This document shows, piece by piece, positions 1 to 8,479 of a stretch of DNA of 64,000 nt. The translations under genes were made by a program, and so were the position numbers. Source of the DNA: Arsukibacterium tuosuense (lineage in GTDB: Bacteria > Pseudomonadota > Gammaproteobacteria > Enterobacterales > Alteromonadaceae). Positions within the stretch are counted from its first letter, which is position 1. Each line of letters starts with the position of its first letter. The notes under the pieces are model-generated. The model worked only from the letters and a program-made list of their open reading frames with translations. It was not told the DNA's origin and ran no database searches. The stretch is taken from contig NZ_OBEB01000006.1 in NCBI RefSeq assembly GCF_900215315.1, positions 1 through 64,000 of the forward strand, written 5' to 3'.

Positions 1-65
1 ACGGCCTCCTTGGAAATAGTTTTTTTCGACGGCAATCAAAAAATAGCTATTAACTCGGAGGCCGT
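1..65. repeat. Inverted repeat at the left window edge
   Basis: A perfect 9-bp inverted repeat (acggcctcc at 1-9 and ggaggccgt at 57-65) encloses 47 bp of AT-rich sequence. It may be a terminator-like fold of a gene beyond the edge or the end of a small repeat element; the cut-off prevents a decision. No coding frame is supported here. Confidence 0.4.
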
Positions 66-90
66 CCAAGGCCACTTAGGCTAGATGATT

Positions 91-112
91 ATCAGTGACA
101 TTGATTTTTAAC
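91..112 (+). repeat. Partial copy of the tcagtgacatt dispersed repeat
   Basis: Shares about 21 bases (tcagtgacattgatttttaa and neighbours) with the start of the longer repeats at 728-821 and 4377-4469. The hairpin portion that follows in those two copies is absent here, so this is a 5' fragment or a separate short relative. Confidence 0.55.
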
Positions 113-157
113 ATGCCGGGGTTACCTTTAACTTCGGGATTTCAGAAAGTAGGTTCG

Positions 158-205
158 GGGTCAGGCCCTGAATCTTGTCATTTTTAAATATTTAAGGCCT
201 GACCC
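158..205. repeat. Palindromic intergenic element with gggtcaggcc arms
   Basis: Perfect 10-bp arms gggtcaggcc (158-167) and ggcctgaccc (196-205) flank a 28-bp AT-rich loop. The gggtcaggcc ... ggcctgaccc form resembles sequences I associate with REP-type elements and IS200/REP-associated tyrosine transposases in other genomes. That link is from memory of the pattern and not shown by this window, which has no transposase gene. Confidence 0.5.
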
Positions 206-292
206 TGAGATGTATCCAACTGCCTGAAATACTCCTGGAAGAGCTGCAGGCAAGCTACAAGTAAGCTGTGAGACAGGAAATAATTCATTTGT

Positions 293-718
293 ATGAGTAT
301 TGCGATGAAAATAGAAGTGTTAGATCACCCCGAGCAAGCATTAATTGACCTGCTGGATCTGAAAATAGCTGAATTTAACTGGGCGAACTGGGAGGTGAAG
401 GAAAGGCTGCCGATAGCGGTGCAAATTAAAGACGATAACGGTGAAGTTATCGCCGGATCGGCTGGCAGGACATTTGGCAATTGGTTGCAAATTAATACGT
501 TGTGGGTATCGGAGACCTTAAGAGGCCAGGATATTGGCAGCAAAATATTGCAGGCGATAGAGCTGGCTGCTAAACAGAGAGGCTGTGTAAATTGCCTGTT
601 AGATACCTTAAATTTTCAAGCCATGCCATTTTATAAAAAGCACGGTTACCACGTGCAGTGGGTGCAGGAAAACTACCCTAAGACCGGTTGTAAATACTTT
701 ATGGTAAAACGGCTGTAA
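293..718 (+). CDS. GNAT family N-acetyltransferase
   Basis: A 141-residue protein with the GNAT fold signature: an AGxAGR-like strand at about 53-60, a beta-4 strand ending LWVSE at about 70-74, and the acetyl-CoA pyrophosphate-binding loop RGQDIG at 77-82 followed by an alpha helix. The C-terminal NFQAMPFYKKHGY stretch is the usual motif B region. Such enzymes move acetyl from acetyl-CoA to an amine, but the substrate is not predictable. An aggaa sequence precedes the ATG at 293 by about 15 bases; the ATG at 305 is an alternative start. It stands alone between repeat elements, which suggests accessory status. Confidence 0.85.
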   Translation: MSIAMKIEVLDHPEQALIDLLDLKIAEFNWANWEVKERLPIAVQIKDDNGEVIAGSAGRTFGNWLQINTLWVSETLRGQDIGSKILQAIELAAKQRGCVNCLLDTLNFQAMPFYKKHGYHVQWVQENYPKTGCKYFMVKRL

Positions 719-727
719 GTGATCAAA

Positions 728-821
728 AGGGTCAGTGACATTAATTTTTAACCAGCTTCAGCCTGCTTGAGTCATTCTGACTCTAGCAGGCTGGGATGGG
801 CCTTGCGGCCAGAAATTAAAT
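728..821 (+). repeat. Dispersed structured repeat, copy 1
   Basis: About 94 bp, closely related to 4377-4469 and in the same orientation. Both begin agggtcagtgacatt, share tttttaaccagcttca, then fold into a 35-base hairpin (here 759-793, 16-bp arms with one mismatch and a 3-base loop), and end with ccttgcg..ccag. The hairpin arms differ between copies by paired changes (cagcctg/caggctg here, caggct./.agcctg there), so the fold is conserved while the sequence varies. It begins 10 bases after the acetyltransferase stop. Confidence 0.75.
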
Positions 822-1244
822 TAACGGCTAGCGCTGATACCTATAAGCGTGCCGTTTTCTATTTCTAGCCAAACTTAATCGAACGACTGCTTTGCCCAAT
901 ATAACGCTCATAGCTATTTCCTTACGCTAGTATTTTTATCGCGCATCACCGTGTCAGTATTTTTTGCATCACTATATAGTAAAAATGAATGCATGGACTT
1001 AAATTATTGTTTTAAAGATACAAAAACTATTGGTGTTAATTTTGCTTTCAAAATGTTCTTTAGCCAATTTCCATCACCGCTGCAGACTCCGGCAATAAAA
1101 CGCCATTAGTTTTGGCTTAACTGCCCTAGGTGGCTATTTGCTCTACCTTGTTTTGTTTAGGTAAGCATTGCAGCCTTAATATCGACGGCAACAAGCACTC
1201 CGCTGTGTTTATTTGAAGCTATTTAATTTACTGGACTAAATAAA
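822..1244. other. Intergenic region upstream of the CadC-like regulator
   Basis: About 420 bp, AT-rich, with no convincing reading frame or RNA signature on either strand. It must hold the promoter of the regulator starting at 1245, but I cannot point to a clear -35/-10 pair. Confidence 0.5.
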
Positions 1245-3143
1245 ATGCTTTTTAAGTTGAAACAATGGATTGTCAATACGAATGAAAACACACTGCATGA
1301 TTCGCAAAACTCGAACACCCACCAGCTTGAACCACAAACAATGGCAGTTCTTAAACTGCTTTTGGAAAATGCCGAAGAAATAGTGCTGCGGGAATCTTTT
1401 TTCGAGCAGGTCTGGGGCAAGAAAGTCGTGTTAGACGAAAATCTGTCACGTTGCATCTCGCAACTTCGCAAAGCCTTTGGCGATAATGCCAGGTCGCCGG
1501 TATTCATTAAAACCGTACATAAAACAGGCTACAAATTTTTAATCACGCCCTCACCACTGGTGCCTGGTATCAAACCGCAAAACAAAGCTGAAGCTGAACC
1601 TATACCTGTTAGTGACTCGCAGCACCTGCCTTCAAAATATGGCTCATCCGCTTTCACTTCATTTGTTTTTGTTTTTATTATTGTTTGTGTGTTTCTGTTC
1701 GGCTTTTTTGAATCAAACATCAAAGTGGACAATGAGTCTTCTACTTCTGGTTATTTAGATGGCGTAGAAAGCGCGCGAATACGACAGCTGCTGCTCGATA
1801 GTCAGAACAATGAGATATTCATTACCTTGGCCTCGCCGCTGGATGGAAACCAACAATTCGAAGTGAGTCTTAAAGGTATTGAAACTGGAACAGAAAATAG
1901 CGCCACTACGTTCGTTATACAGGACCATAATCAACAGACGTTATGGGAATTAAGCCGTCGTCTCAATACCTCTGAAGAGCGCATGTCTGGTGTCAATGAT
2001 GTAATGCTAATTTTGAATGCTATCGCTATGTCTTATCAACATAGTGCGCCGGGTTCGACATCACTGGCTTCGTTTAAAAAGTATCAACAAGCAATGTATC
2101 GCCTGGATAAAAGGGGGGCAGATAATTTAAAAATCGCGATTACATTATTCGATGAGGTATTAAACGATTCCCCCGACTTTGTTGAAGCCACTATATACAA
2201 AGCAGTTGCGATAAGAACGCTGAATTACTATCAGCTGGATTTGGAAAATCGAGACCAGAGAATGCTCCAGTATGACCTGTTGCTTAAACAAGCCCTAGCG
2301 CTAGATCCAGAGCATCCTGTCGTCAGGGCATTAACCGCTAACTTTGATATAAAACGCAAAAACTGGATTGAATATGAGTCGACCTTGGTTGCCGCTGTGG
2401 AAGGTGCACCCGATTGCGCCGTGTGCGTGCGCTTTCTGGCCGATTTTTATGTCAATATTGGTTTATTTCAACGCGCCGCGCAAGCAATCGAAAGTCACAT
2501 AAATAATTTCCCGTTATCACGTCAAATGCATACGCTACTTGGCGAAATATATACTCGACAAGGAAACCTTCTGGGCGCTAAACGACAGGCTGGTATATTG
2601 AAAGCCCTGGGTTCAGAAGAGGCTAGTGATTTGCTGGCGTTAAATTTCAATATTTATTCTCAGCAAGGTGATGTTGATAAGGTAACCGCATTGTTGAATC
2701 GATTTCTTGAGCTCTATCCTAATTTTGATTCGCTTAAAGTCGTGCACGATGCGCTGTTAGCCCAAGATTTGGAAGCGGCAACAGCCGCTGTAGAAAAGCT
2801 CCCCCGTTTACATTTCAATTTCGCTCTGTCAGTAGGTAAAGTCGACGTCGTGTTTCAGCGTTTAGTTGACAATGTATCATCAGGTAATTTGCGAGACTTA
2901 GGTTTGATGCATGGCTGGTTAAATGAACCAACGGAACTAAATCGCTATTACGCTGTACAATTGGTTGCATTGAAAAATCATCCCGATATGCCAAAGTTTT
3001 TAGACCGAATTGGATTAATCGATTATTGGATAACAACTGAACGCTGGCCTGATTATTGTGTCGATAACCAATACATAAACCTACGTGCTGACTTCTGCGA
3101 ATTGTCTTTCCTGGCTGAGAATTTGGCGAAGACCAAAAGCTAA
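1245..3143 (+). CDS. CadC/ToxR-like membrane-anchored transcriptional regulator with TPR-like periplasmic domain
   Basis: A 632-residue protein. The N-terminal ~100 residues form an OmpR/PhoB-type winged helix: EPQTMAVLKLL, the recognition-helix region DENLSRCISQLRKAFGD at about 64-80, and the wing FIKTVHKTGYKFL. A Pro-rich linker follows, then one hydrophobic segment at about 137-155 and a large C-terminal region (about 270-550) rich in helical TPR-like pairs. This is the CadC/ToxR plan of DNA binding in the cytoplasm and sensing in the periplasm. The start has only a weak ribosome site. It converges with the PEP-CTERM gene at 3180, with 36 bp between. Signal and target genes are unknown. 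Confidence 0.82.
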   Translation: MLFKLKQWIVNTNENTLHDSQNSNTHQLEPQTMAVLKLLLENAEEIVLRESFFEQVWGKKVVLDENLSRCISQLRKAFGDNARSPVFIKTVHKTGYKFLITPSPLVPGIKPQNKAEAEPIPVSDSQHLPSKYGSSAFTSFVFVFIIVCVFLFGFFESNIKVDNESSTSGYLDGVESARIRQLLLDSQNNEIFITLASPLDGNQQFEVSLKGIETGTENSATTFVIQDHNQQTLWELSRRLNTSEERMSGVNDVMLILNAIAMSYQHSAPGSTSLASFKKYQQAMYRLDKRGADNLKIAITLFDEVLNDSPDFVEATIYKAVAIRTLNYYQLDLENRDQRMLQYDLLLKQALALDPEHPVVRALTANFDIKRKNWIEYESTLVAAVEGAPDCAVCVRFLADFYVNIGLFQRAAQAIESHINNFPLSRQMHTLLGEIYTRQGNLLGAKRQAGILKALGSEEASDLLALNFNIYSQQGDVDKVTALLNRFLELYPNFDSLKVVHDALLAQDLEAATAAVEKLPRLHFNFALSVGKVDVVFQRLVDNVSSGNLRDLGLMHGWLNEPTELNRYYAVQLVALKNHPDMPKFLDRIGLIDYWITTERWPDYCVDNQYINLRADFCELSFLAENLAKTKS

Positions 3144-3179
3144 CAGAGCTGACGGTATTCGCCATTATGTGAGGCTCGC

Positions 3180-4070
3180 TTAATTCACCCTTTTTCTATT
3201 CTTCAGTCTAAAACCTGCAATTCCTAGTAACGCAGAGGAAAAAAGTAGAAAAGTCGCAGGCTCAGGCACTTCGGTCATCTGTGCCAACGAAGCTGTGCGT
3301 TGAACAGAGGGAACAGTCAAGTCAGGCGCTAAAGAGTGGAGTATTCCGCACGGTGCCCCGTTTGAACATGAATTAAGGCTTCCCGAATTGGTTAACATGG
3401 TTTCTGTTATTGTCGGAATACCAAAAGGACTGGTTAAAAGTTGACCGAACCCCAAAAAGATAGTTGTTGTACCCATAAATAACGTCTCAAACTCATCGTC
3501 CCCTAAGATACCGGGTGAATTGATGTTATAGTTTAATGCAAAAAAGGTGTTGGTAGGTAAAGTACTGCCTGGGGCAGGCGGCGGAGGATTATCTATATCG
3601 TGTGTCACCGTGTGAGTGATTAAAGGATCATCCAAATATCCTTCTACGCCCTCAATGAAGGCACCCGTCAGAGTAAAGCTAGCCCACCTGACTTCATTGG
3701 CACCAACAAAATTACCAAAGGTGTCAAATATCCCAAAACCTGCATCAACAAGTAATTGCTGGTCTGGATTACTTGCCGAAAAACTATCGGGCGTTAAAAA
3801 TGAGCTTATATAACCATCTCCGTTTAAGTCCTCACCCACAAAGCTGCCAGTTATTGTAGTGGTAACATCGTTAGTAATGCCGCTGTCGCAAATAGATACA
3901 GAACCATACAAGGGATCATTGTTAACACTATCTAAAAATGCTGGATCAGAACATGCATCAGTAAAGCCACCTATGTTGAAATTAAATTTCATCAAACCTG
4001 CGCTGGCGGGTGAAGCGGTCGCAGCTAAAATGCATGAGGCCAAAATTAAGGCTGTCTGTTTTTTAAACAT
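3180..4070 (-). CDS. PEP-CTERM sorting domain exported protein
   Basis: The start is placed at the ATG at 4070, preceded by ggagat six bases upstream; an in-frame ATG at 4082 lies within that ribosome site and is less likely. The 296-residue product has a signal peptide (MFKKQ, hydrophobic core, ASPASA cleavage region) and ends in a classical PEP-CTERM tail: VPEPATF, a hydrophobic segment, then a basic RLKNRKR end. Such tails are recognised by exosortase, which is not encoded in the window. The middle is Asp/Gly/Thr-rich and low in charge, as for secreted matrix or surface proteins. Its biochemical role is unknown. It lies tail to tail with the CadC-like regulator. Confidence 0.85.
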   Translation of the reverse strand: MFKKQTALILASCILAATASPASAGLMKFNFNIGGFTDACSDPAFLDSVNNDPLYGSVSICDSGITNDVTTTITGSFVGEDLNGDGYISSFLTPDSFSASNPDQQLLVDAGFGIFDTFGNFVGANEVRWASFTLTGAFIEGVEGYLDDPLITHTVTHDIDNPPPPAPGSTLPTNTFFALNYNINSPGILGDDEFETLFMGTTTIFLGFGQLLTSPFGIPTITETMLTNSGSLNSCSNGAPCGILHSLAPDLTVPSVQRTASLAQMTEVPEPATFLLFSSALLGIAGFRLKNRKRVN

Positions 4071-4376
4071 GTTTATCTCCATTACTTAATAGAATGGTTG
4101 CTGCTTGCTGGTGTACGCTGGCCAGCTAAACCATGTGTGTTTTTCGTACACTTCTAATTGAGCTTTTTGGTTCTCAAAGATCCTTCGGATTTCCTGATTT
4201 TTTTATTCGGATTAGTCTCACAAAATATAGAATATAAAAAAAACAATGAGTTGCAGCTAACAAAAAACATGCTGTCAAACGGTCTGCTGACTCGCTTTCA
4301 CTATCACAAGGGTAAACTTATATTTTCATGGCATTTGGTTGGCAATCAGCTCACAAGCATCAATGGCTGGATCATT
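4071..4376. other. Intergenic region upstream of the PEP-CTERM gene
   Basis: About 305 bp that should contain the leftward promoter of the PEP-CTERM gene. A rightward open frame at 4158-4400 runs into the repeat at 4377 and has no ribosome site or recognisable domain, so it was not called as a gene. Confidence 0.5.
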
Positions 4377-4469
4377 AGGGTCAGTGACATTGATTTTTAA
4401 CCAGCTTCAGGCTACCGGAGACAATCTGACTCTGGCAGCCTGTGATAGCCTTGCGTCCAGTGGTTAAAT
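4377..4469 (+). repeat. Dispersed structured repeat, copy 2
   Basis: Second ~93-bp copy of the element at 728-821, in the same orientation. Its hairpin occupies 4408-4442 (16-bp arms, 3 mismatches). The arms have exchanged C and G relative to copy 1 while staying complementary. It ends immediately before the MDR gene stop codon at 4471, so on the minus strand the hairpin is directly downstream of that gene. Confidence 0.75.
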
Positions 4470-4470
4470 G

Positions 4471-5598
4471 TCAGCTCTGTGGTTTGATTAAGAATTTCTC
4501 TCCGGTAGCCTGTTTGCCGTAAATCGCTATCGCATCCAGTTGTAAAGCACCGGCCAGCGATACTTCGTGCGTGTAGTGGCTGGCGAAGGTAGTTTTGATC
4601 TCGGCGGCTATCCGTTTGCGCATGGCGATGCTGGTTTCCTTACTTAGTTTCCCCAACGCATTAAACAATAAAAAGCCGTTCACACCCCAGGCAAAACCAA
4701 AGTTACGATTTAGCGTGATGGGACCGCGATCAAGCCCGCCATAAATATACACCTGTTTATAGATGTCAGAACCATACACGCTGTATTCAGTGATGTTGCG
4801 GGAGACGGCGGCTTCCATGCAGGTGAGAATATCACTCGCCAATTTGCCGCCACCGATAGGGTCGAACGCGATGGTCGCGCCGGTTTCGATTAGCGCCCGG
4901 GTCAGGTCTGCCATAAAGCTGTCGCTACTGGAGTTAACCACGTATTTGGCTCCCTGGTCGCGCAGCAATGCTTCCTGTTCTGGCTTGCGGACGATATTGA
5001 CCAGGTCGATACCGTCGGCGATGCAGATGCGGTTAAGCATTTGTCCGAGGTTAGAGGCGGCGGCCGCGTGAACGATAGCCTTGTGACCTTCAGCGCGCAT
5101 GGTTTCTACCATGGTCAGTGCCGTCAGCGGGTTAACAAAGCTTGAAGCGCCTTCGGCTGCAGTCGTACCGGGCTCCAGTTCAAGACAGCTTTTAACATTG
5201 GCACAGAGATATTTGCGGTAGCTACCACCGCCAATTACCGCAACGGTTTTGCCCATCAAGCTTTGTGCAGCGGCTGATGAGCCCGCAGCGACGACGATAC
5301 CTGCCCCTTCGTTGCCTACGGGTACAGGCTTGCCAACCCGCTTTTTAACGGCAGCCATGAATCTGGCCGGGACATCGGCACTGATGACCGGGCGATCGGC
5401 GCTACCGGATTGGCTGGCTGTGGCCATATCGGCCGCGCTGAACATCACACCCAGGTCAGACGGGTTAATAGGGGCTGCTTCAATCCGGATAACTACGTCG
5501 TTTTCGCCGGGCTGGGGGATCTCAATCTCGCGCAGAGCAAGTTCCAGTTTGTTGTCTTCGCTAATGGTGGAAATAAGTTCGATGTTAGTGTTCGACAT
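4471..5598 (-). CDS. Medium-chain dehydrogenase/reductase (quinone-oxidoreductase-like)
   Basis: A 375-residue MDR protein. The N-terminal GroES-like domain contains the family strand VVIRIEAAPINPSDLG (about 35-50) and GNEGAGIVVAAG (about 97-108). The Rossmann half has VHAAAASNLGQMLNRI near 180 and a downstream AFDPIGG segment. The catalytic-zinc Cys/His set of alcohol dehydrogenases is not seen at the usual places, which fits the zinc-independent quinone reductase/enoyl reductase branch using NAD(P)H. Substrate unknown. A good ribosome site (ggaga) precedes the ATG at 5598. It is monocistronic, with 175 bp to the next gene upstream. Confidence 0.8.
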   Translation of the reverse strand: MSNTNIELISTISEDNKLELALREIEIPQPGENDVVIRIEAAPINPSDLGVMFSAADMATASQSGSADRPVISADVPARFMAAVKKRVGKPVPVGNEGAGIVVAAGSSAAAQSLMGKTVAVIGGGSYRKYLCANVKSCLELEPGTTAAEGASSFVNPLTALTMVETMRAEGHKAIVHAAAASNLGQMLNRICIADGIDLVNIVRKPEQEALLRDQGAKYVVNSSSDSFMADLTRALIETGATIAFDPIGGGKLASDILTCMEAAVSRNITEYSVYGSDIYKQVYIYGGLDRGPITLNRNFGFAWGVNGFLLFNALGKLSKETSIAMRKRIAAEIKTTFASHYTHEVSLAGALQLDAIAIYGKQATGEKFLIKPQS

Positions 5599-5773
5599 GT
5601 TTTTCTCCGTAAAAAGTTAGGTGGTCTGGCACTTTGCTAACCGGTGTTAGCTCATAAAATGAGGGGCAAGGCCTTAGCGCCTGCGTGAACCGGGTCACTG
5701 TACTGACTGATCGTATTAGTAAACTGGGGGCAGAAGGGCATTTAACCAAGCATTAAGGTTCATCTGACCCTGG

Positions 5774-6694
5774 TTACTTATCTGCTGTTCCCGCAACCAG
5801 CGCTTTGCCAAACTCCTGATAGAGCTGTTTGTGGACTGTTCCGAGTAATTGCGGATCAATACGGGTATAAAAAGTCAGGGCTTGCGCAGGCTGCTGTTGT
5901 TGCAGGCAGATTTCTGTCAGCCGGACAAGATGGATAGCGTGTTGTACCTGATACTCAGGGTGTGAGGTATAAGCCAGCGACTGCTCGTAAAGCTCAAAGG
6001 CCGCTTGCAGTTGCCCCAGTAATTGTTGGGTCCGTGCCAGATTACCCATGGCTACAATAATTTTGTTGTTATGCCCCATTGCAATTGCGGCATTCAGAGC
6101 CTCGGCGCGATACTGTGCCGCTTCATCAAGCTTATCGCGCTGATGGCTGATAAGCGCTTTATTCGAGTACAGTTCAAACAGATATAGTGAGTCTTTACTT
6201 TTTTGATATTTCAGCTGAACCTGGTTAAGCAGTTGCTCGGCCTGCTCCAGCTCGCCCAACGAATATTGTAAGTTCGCTAATTCGATTATTCGAAGCGGAT
6301 TACCAAAGACGGCATACACTTCCTGTAGCATCAGCATCGCCTTGTCGGCATAGTGCTTTGCGGTCTCGGCTTCGCCGGTGATTAATAGCGTTTTAGCGTA
6401 GTAAAAATACACTTGCACTTTTAACATATCGGGTAACGTTTGCTGCTGCAGCAACAATTCAGCTTCCACTTGCAATGCCAGAAACTGATGTTGATCATAC
6501 ATATAATCAAGCTGAAACCCTTTAACCCGATACCAACCGTAGCTAAAGGTGGGGAAGGCAGAGAGTTGTTGCTCCAGATAATATGCACAACTTTTGCTGG
6601 CCGCTTGTTGGCATAATTGCTCATGATCGCTTAGATTCTCCGAAGCGCTCAGGTTAAAAGCCAGTAACATAATAAAAACAGCAGCACTACGCAT
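5774..6694 (-). CDS. Exported TPR-repeat protein
   Basis: A 306-residue protein. A short hydrophobic signal peptide (MRSAAVFIMLLAFNLSAS) is followed by a Cys-containing N-terminal part (two Cys at about 29 and 36) and then helical tetratricopeptide-like repeats from about 80 to 290, for example LANLQYSLGELEQAEQLL, NKALISHQRDKLDEAAQYR and GNLARTQQLLGQLQAAFELY. TPR proteins are protein-binding scaffolds, so no enzyme activity is implied. It is probably periplasmic. It resembles the sensor halves of CadC-like or GGDEF receptors but lacks any output domain. It is divergently placed from the aldehyde dehydrogenase gene. Confidence 0.7.
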   Translation of the reverse strand: MRSAAVFIMLLAFNLSASENLSDHEQLCQQAASKSCAYYLEQQLSAFPTFSYGWYRVKGFQLDYMYDQHQFLALQVEAELLLQQQTLPDMLKVQVYFYYAKTLLITGEAETAKHYADKAMLMLQEVYAVFGNPLRIIELANLQYSLGELEQAEQLLNQVQLKYQKSKDSLYLFELYSNKALISHQRDKLDEAAQYRAEALNAAIAMGHNNKIIVAMGNLARTQQLLGQLQAAFELYEQSLAYTSHPEYQVQHAIHLVRLTEICLQQQQPAQALTFYTRIDPQLLGTVHKQLYQEFGKALVAGTADK

Positions 6695-7057
6695 AGCAAC
6701 ACAACTACCGGAAGCAATACAAACGTATCAGCTAAATACTATGCCAATCCGCCACGTCGCCGTCAATTGACAAGTTTCTCATCTATTAACCTGTTTCAAC
6801 ATTGAGTTCTGTGACATTAAACCCAAGATAATAATACGATGTTAAATAAAGCAGGTATGTAATCTCACGAAGCAGGTGCGTGATCTATTCTTTGTATTAC
6901 TTTATTTCTCAGGGCCATTGAGCCACCAGCAAGGGGTTTGACAATGTTTGCAACGCGGTAGTGTTGGCAAGCGAACAGATAAATCCCTGCAACTGACGGA
7001 TAATCTTCCAGAGCTAATGCCAACGGCGTTGGCCTGTAACACCCGGAAGGAGCAACC
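6695..7057. other. Divergent promoter region
   Basis: About 363 bp between the leftward TPR gene and the rightward aldehyde dehydrogenase gene, AT-rich in its middle. The only structure noticed is the pair of direct repeats at 6850-6886, listed separately. No RNA gene or small coding frame was recognised. Confidence 0.5.
6850..6886 (+). promoter_or_regulatory. Pair of 16-bp direct repeats, possible operator
   Basis: agcaggtatgtaatct (6850-6865) and agcaggtgcgtgatct (6871-6886) match at 13 of 16 positions and start 21 bp apart, about two helical turns. That spacing suits two regulator dimers or subunits on the same face of the DNA. No adjacent regulator gene is present, so function is an inference. 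Confidence 0.35.
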
Positions 7058-8434
7058 ATGTCGACAATCACCACTATTAATCCCGCAACCGAAAAAGAAA
7101 TCCATACTTACAACCTCATGACCGAAAAGCAGGCGATAGATCGGCTTGAGTCCTGTCATGCGGCGTTTCTTAAATGGCGCGAACTGACCCATAAGCAACG
7201 GGCGCCCTACTTGATGAAAATGGGTCAAAAGCTGCGCGACAACGCCGATGAACTGGCGGCGTTGATGACAGCCGAAACCGGCAAACTGCTAAAGGATGGA
7301 CACACTGAGGTCGAACTTTGTGCAGCGATCTTTGATTACACCGCTGAAAATGGACCCGACGTGCTGGCTGATGAGGATCGTAAGCAAGCAGTTAACGATA
7401 AACGCGGCGTTATCAGTTATCAGCCCATCGGCGTTATCTACTCTATACAGCCCTGGAACTTCCCCCTTTATCAGCCGGTTCGTGTGCTGGCAGCTAATCT
7501 GATAGCAGGTAATGGCTGTGTTCTGAAGCACGCCAGCATCTGCACCGGGTCTGGTCTTCGTTTGCGTGAATTGTGCATTGAGGCCGGCTTGCCCGAGGAC
7601 CTGTTCCAGGTGCTGGTGATTGACCACGACACCAGCGACAAGCTGATAGCCCACCCTAAAGTCCGTGGTGTCACGATGACCGGAAGCGACAAGGCAGGGC
7701 GACATATCGGTGCCTTAGCCGCCAGGGAGTTAAAGAAAACGGTACTCGAACTGGGGTCGAATGATGCTTACCTGGTGCTTGAAGATGCCGATATTGAAAC
7801 GGCCGTAAAGTTTTCGGTTATGGGCCGACTTTACAACAACGGAGAAACCTGTGTTTCTGCCAAGCGGTTTATCGTGACCAACAAGGTCTATGATGCCTTT
7901 GTCGGGGCTTTTGTCGCTCAAATGCAAAACATCAAGCTGGGCGACCCCACTGATAAGGACACGCAGCTTGGCCCGCTTTCAAGTCAGGCGCAGTTTGACA
8001 CGGTTAAAAAGCAGGTTGAGGCCAGCGTTGCCAGGGGGGCAAAAATCCTCTGCGGTGGCGAGGTGCCAGAGCGCACGGGTGCTTATTATCCCGCGACAGT
8101 GCTGGCAAATCTAACACCCGGCATGCCTGCTTACGACGATGAAATTTTCGGACCCGTCGCGTCGATCATACGTGCTATTGATGATGAGGACGCCATGCGG
8201 TTGGCTAACGAAAGTCGCTATGGACTGGGCGGGGGGATCTTTTCAAAGGATGAGGACCGGGCCTTTAAGCTTGCCCGCGATTACTTTGACACCGGCATGA
8301 TCAGGATCAATTCATTCGGGGCTGCTGATCCGAATATGCCATTTGGCGGCGTCAAAAACTCCGGCTACGGACGTGAACACGGTGGCTTTGGCATGAAAGA
8401 GTTCGTCAACATAAAGTCGATTTTATTGCCCTGA
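7058..8434 (+). CDS. NAD(P)-dependent aldehyde dehydrogenase, succinate-semialdehyde dehydrogenase type
   Basis: A 458-residue aldehyde dehydrogenase. The cofactor region QPWNFPLYQP lies at 131-140, with VTMTGSDKAG near 205-214. The general base is Glu231 in LELGSND and the nucleophile is Cys265 in NNGETCVSAKR. The C-terminal GIFSKDEDRA and MPFGGVKNSGYGREHG stretches are typical. The length and the truncated N-terminus resemble the Sad/YneI branch of succinate-semialdehyde dehydrogenases, which oxidise succinate semialdehyde to succinate, but substrate is not provable by eye. A strong ggaagga site precedes the ATG. It is probably cotranscribed with the oxidoreductase 45 bp downstream. Confidence 0.85.
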   Translation: MSTITTINPATEKEIHTYNLMTEKQAIDRLESCHAAFLKWRELTHKQRAPYLMKMGQKLRDNADELAALMTAETGKLLKDGHTEVELCAAIFDYTAENGPDVLADEDRKQAVNDKRGVISYQPIGVIYSIQPWNFPLYQPVRVLAANLIAGNGCVLKHASICTGSGLRLRELCIEAGLPEDLFQVLVIDHDTSDKLIAHPKVRGVTMTGSDKAGRHIGALAARELKKTVLELGSNDAYLVLEDADIETAVKFSVMGRLYNNGETCVSAKRFIVTNKVYDAFVGAFVAQMQNIKLGDPTDKDTQLGPLSSQAQFDTVKKQVEASVARGAKILCGGEVPERTGAYYPATVLANLTPGMPAYDDEIFGPVASIIRAIDDEDAMRLANESRYGLGGGIFSKDEDRAFKLARDYFDTGMIRINSFGAADPNMPFGGVKNSGYGREHGGFGMKEFVNIKSILLP

Positions 8435-8479
8435 TCTGGCGTTAAACCCAACATTTTATTCAACATTAAGGATTTCTTT

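Noticed and set aside
4158..4400. 80-codon rightward open frame between the PEP-CTERM and MDR genes
   Set aside because: No ribosome site, no recognisable domain, and its last codons lie in the dispersed repeat; more likely non-coding.
4763..5620. Several long frames antisense to the MDR gene
   Set aside because: They arise from the codon usage of the MDR gene; compositional and start signals favour the minus-strand gene.
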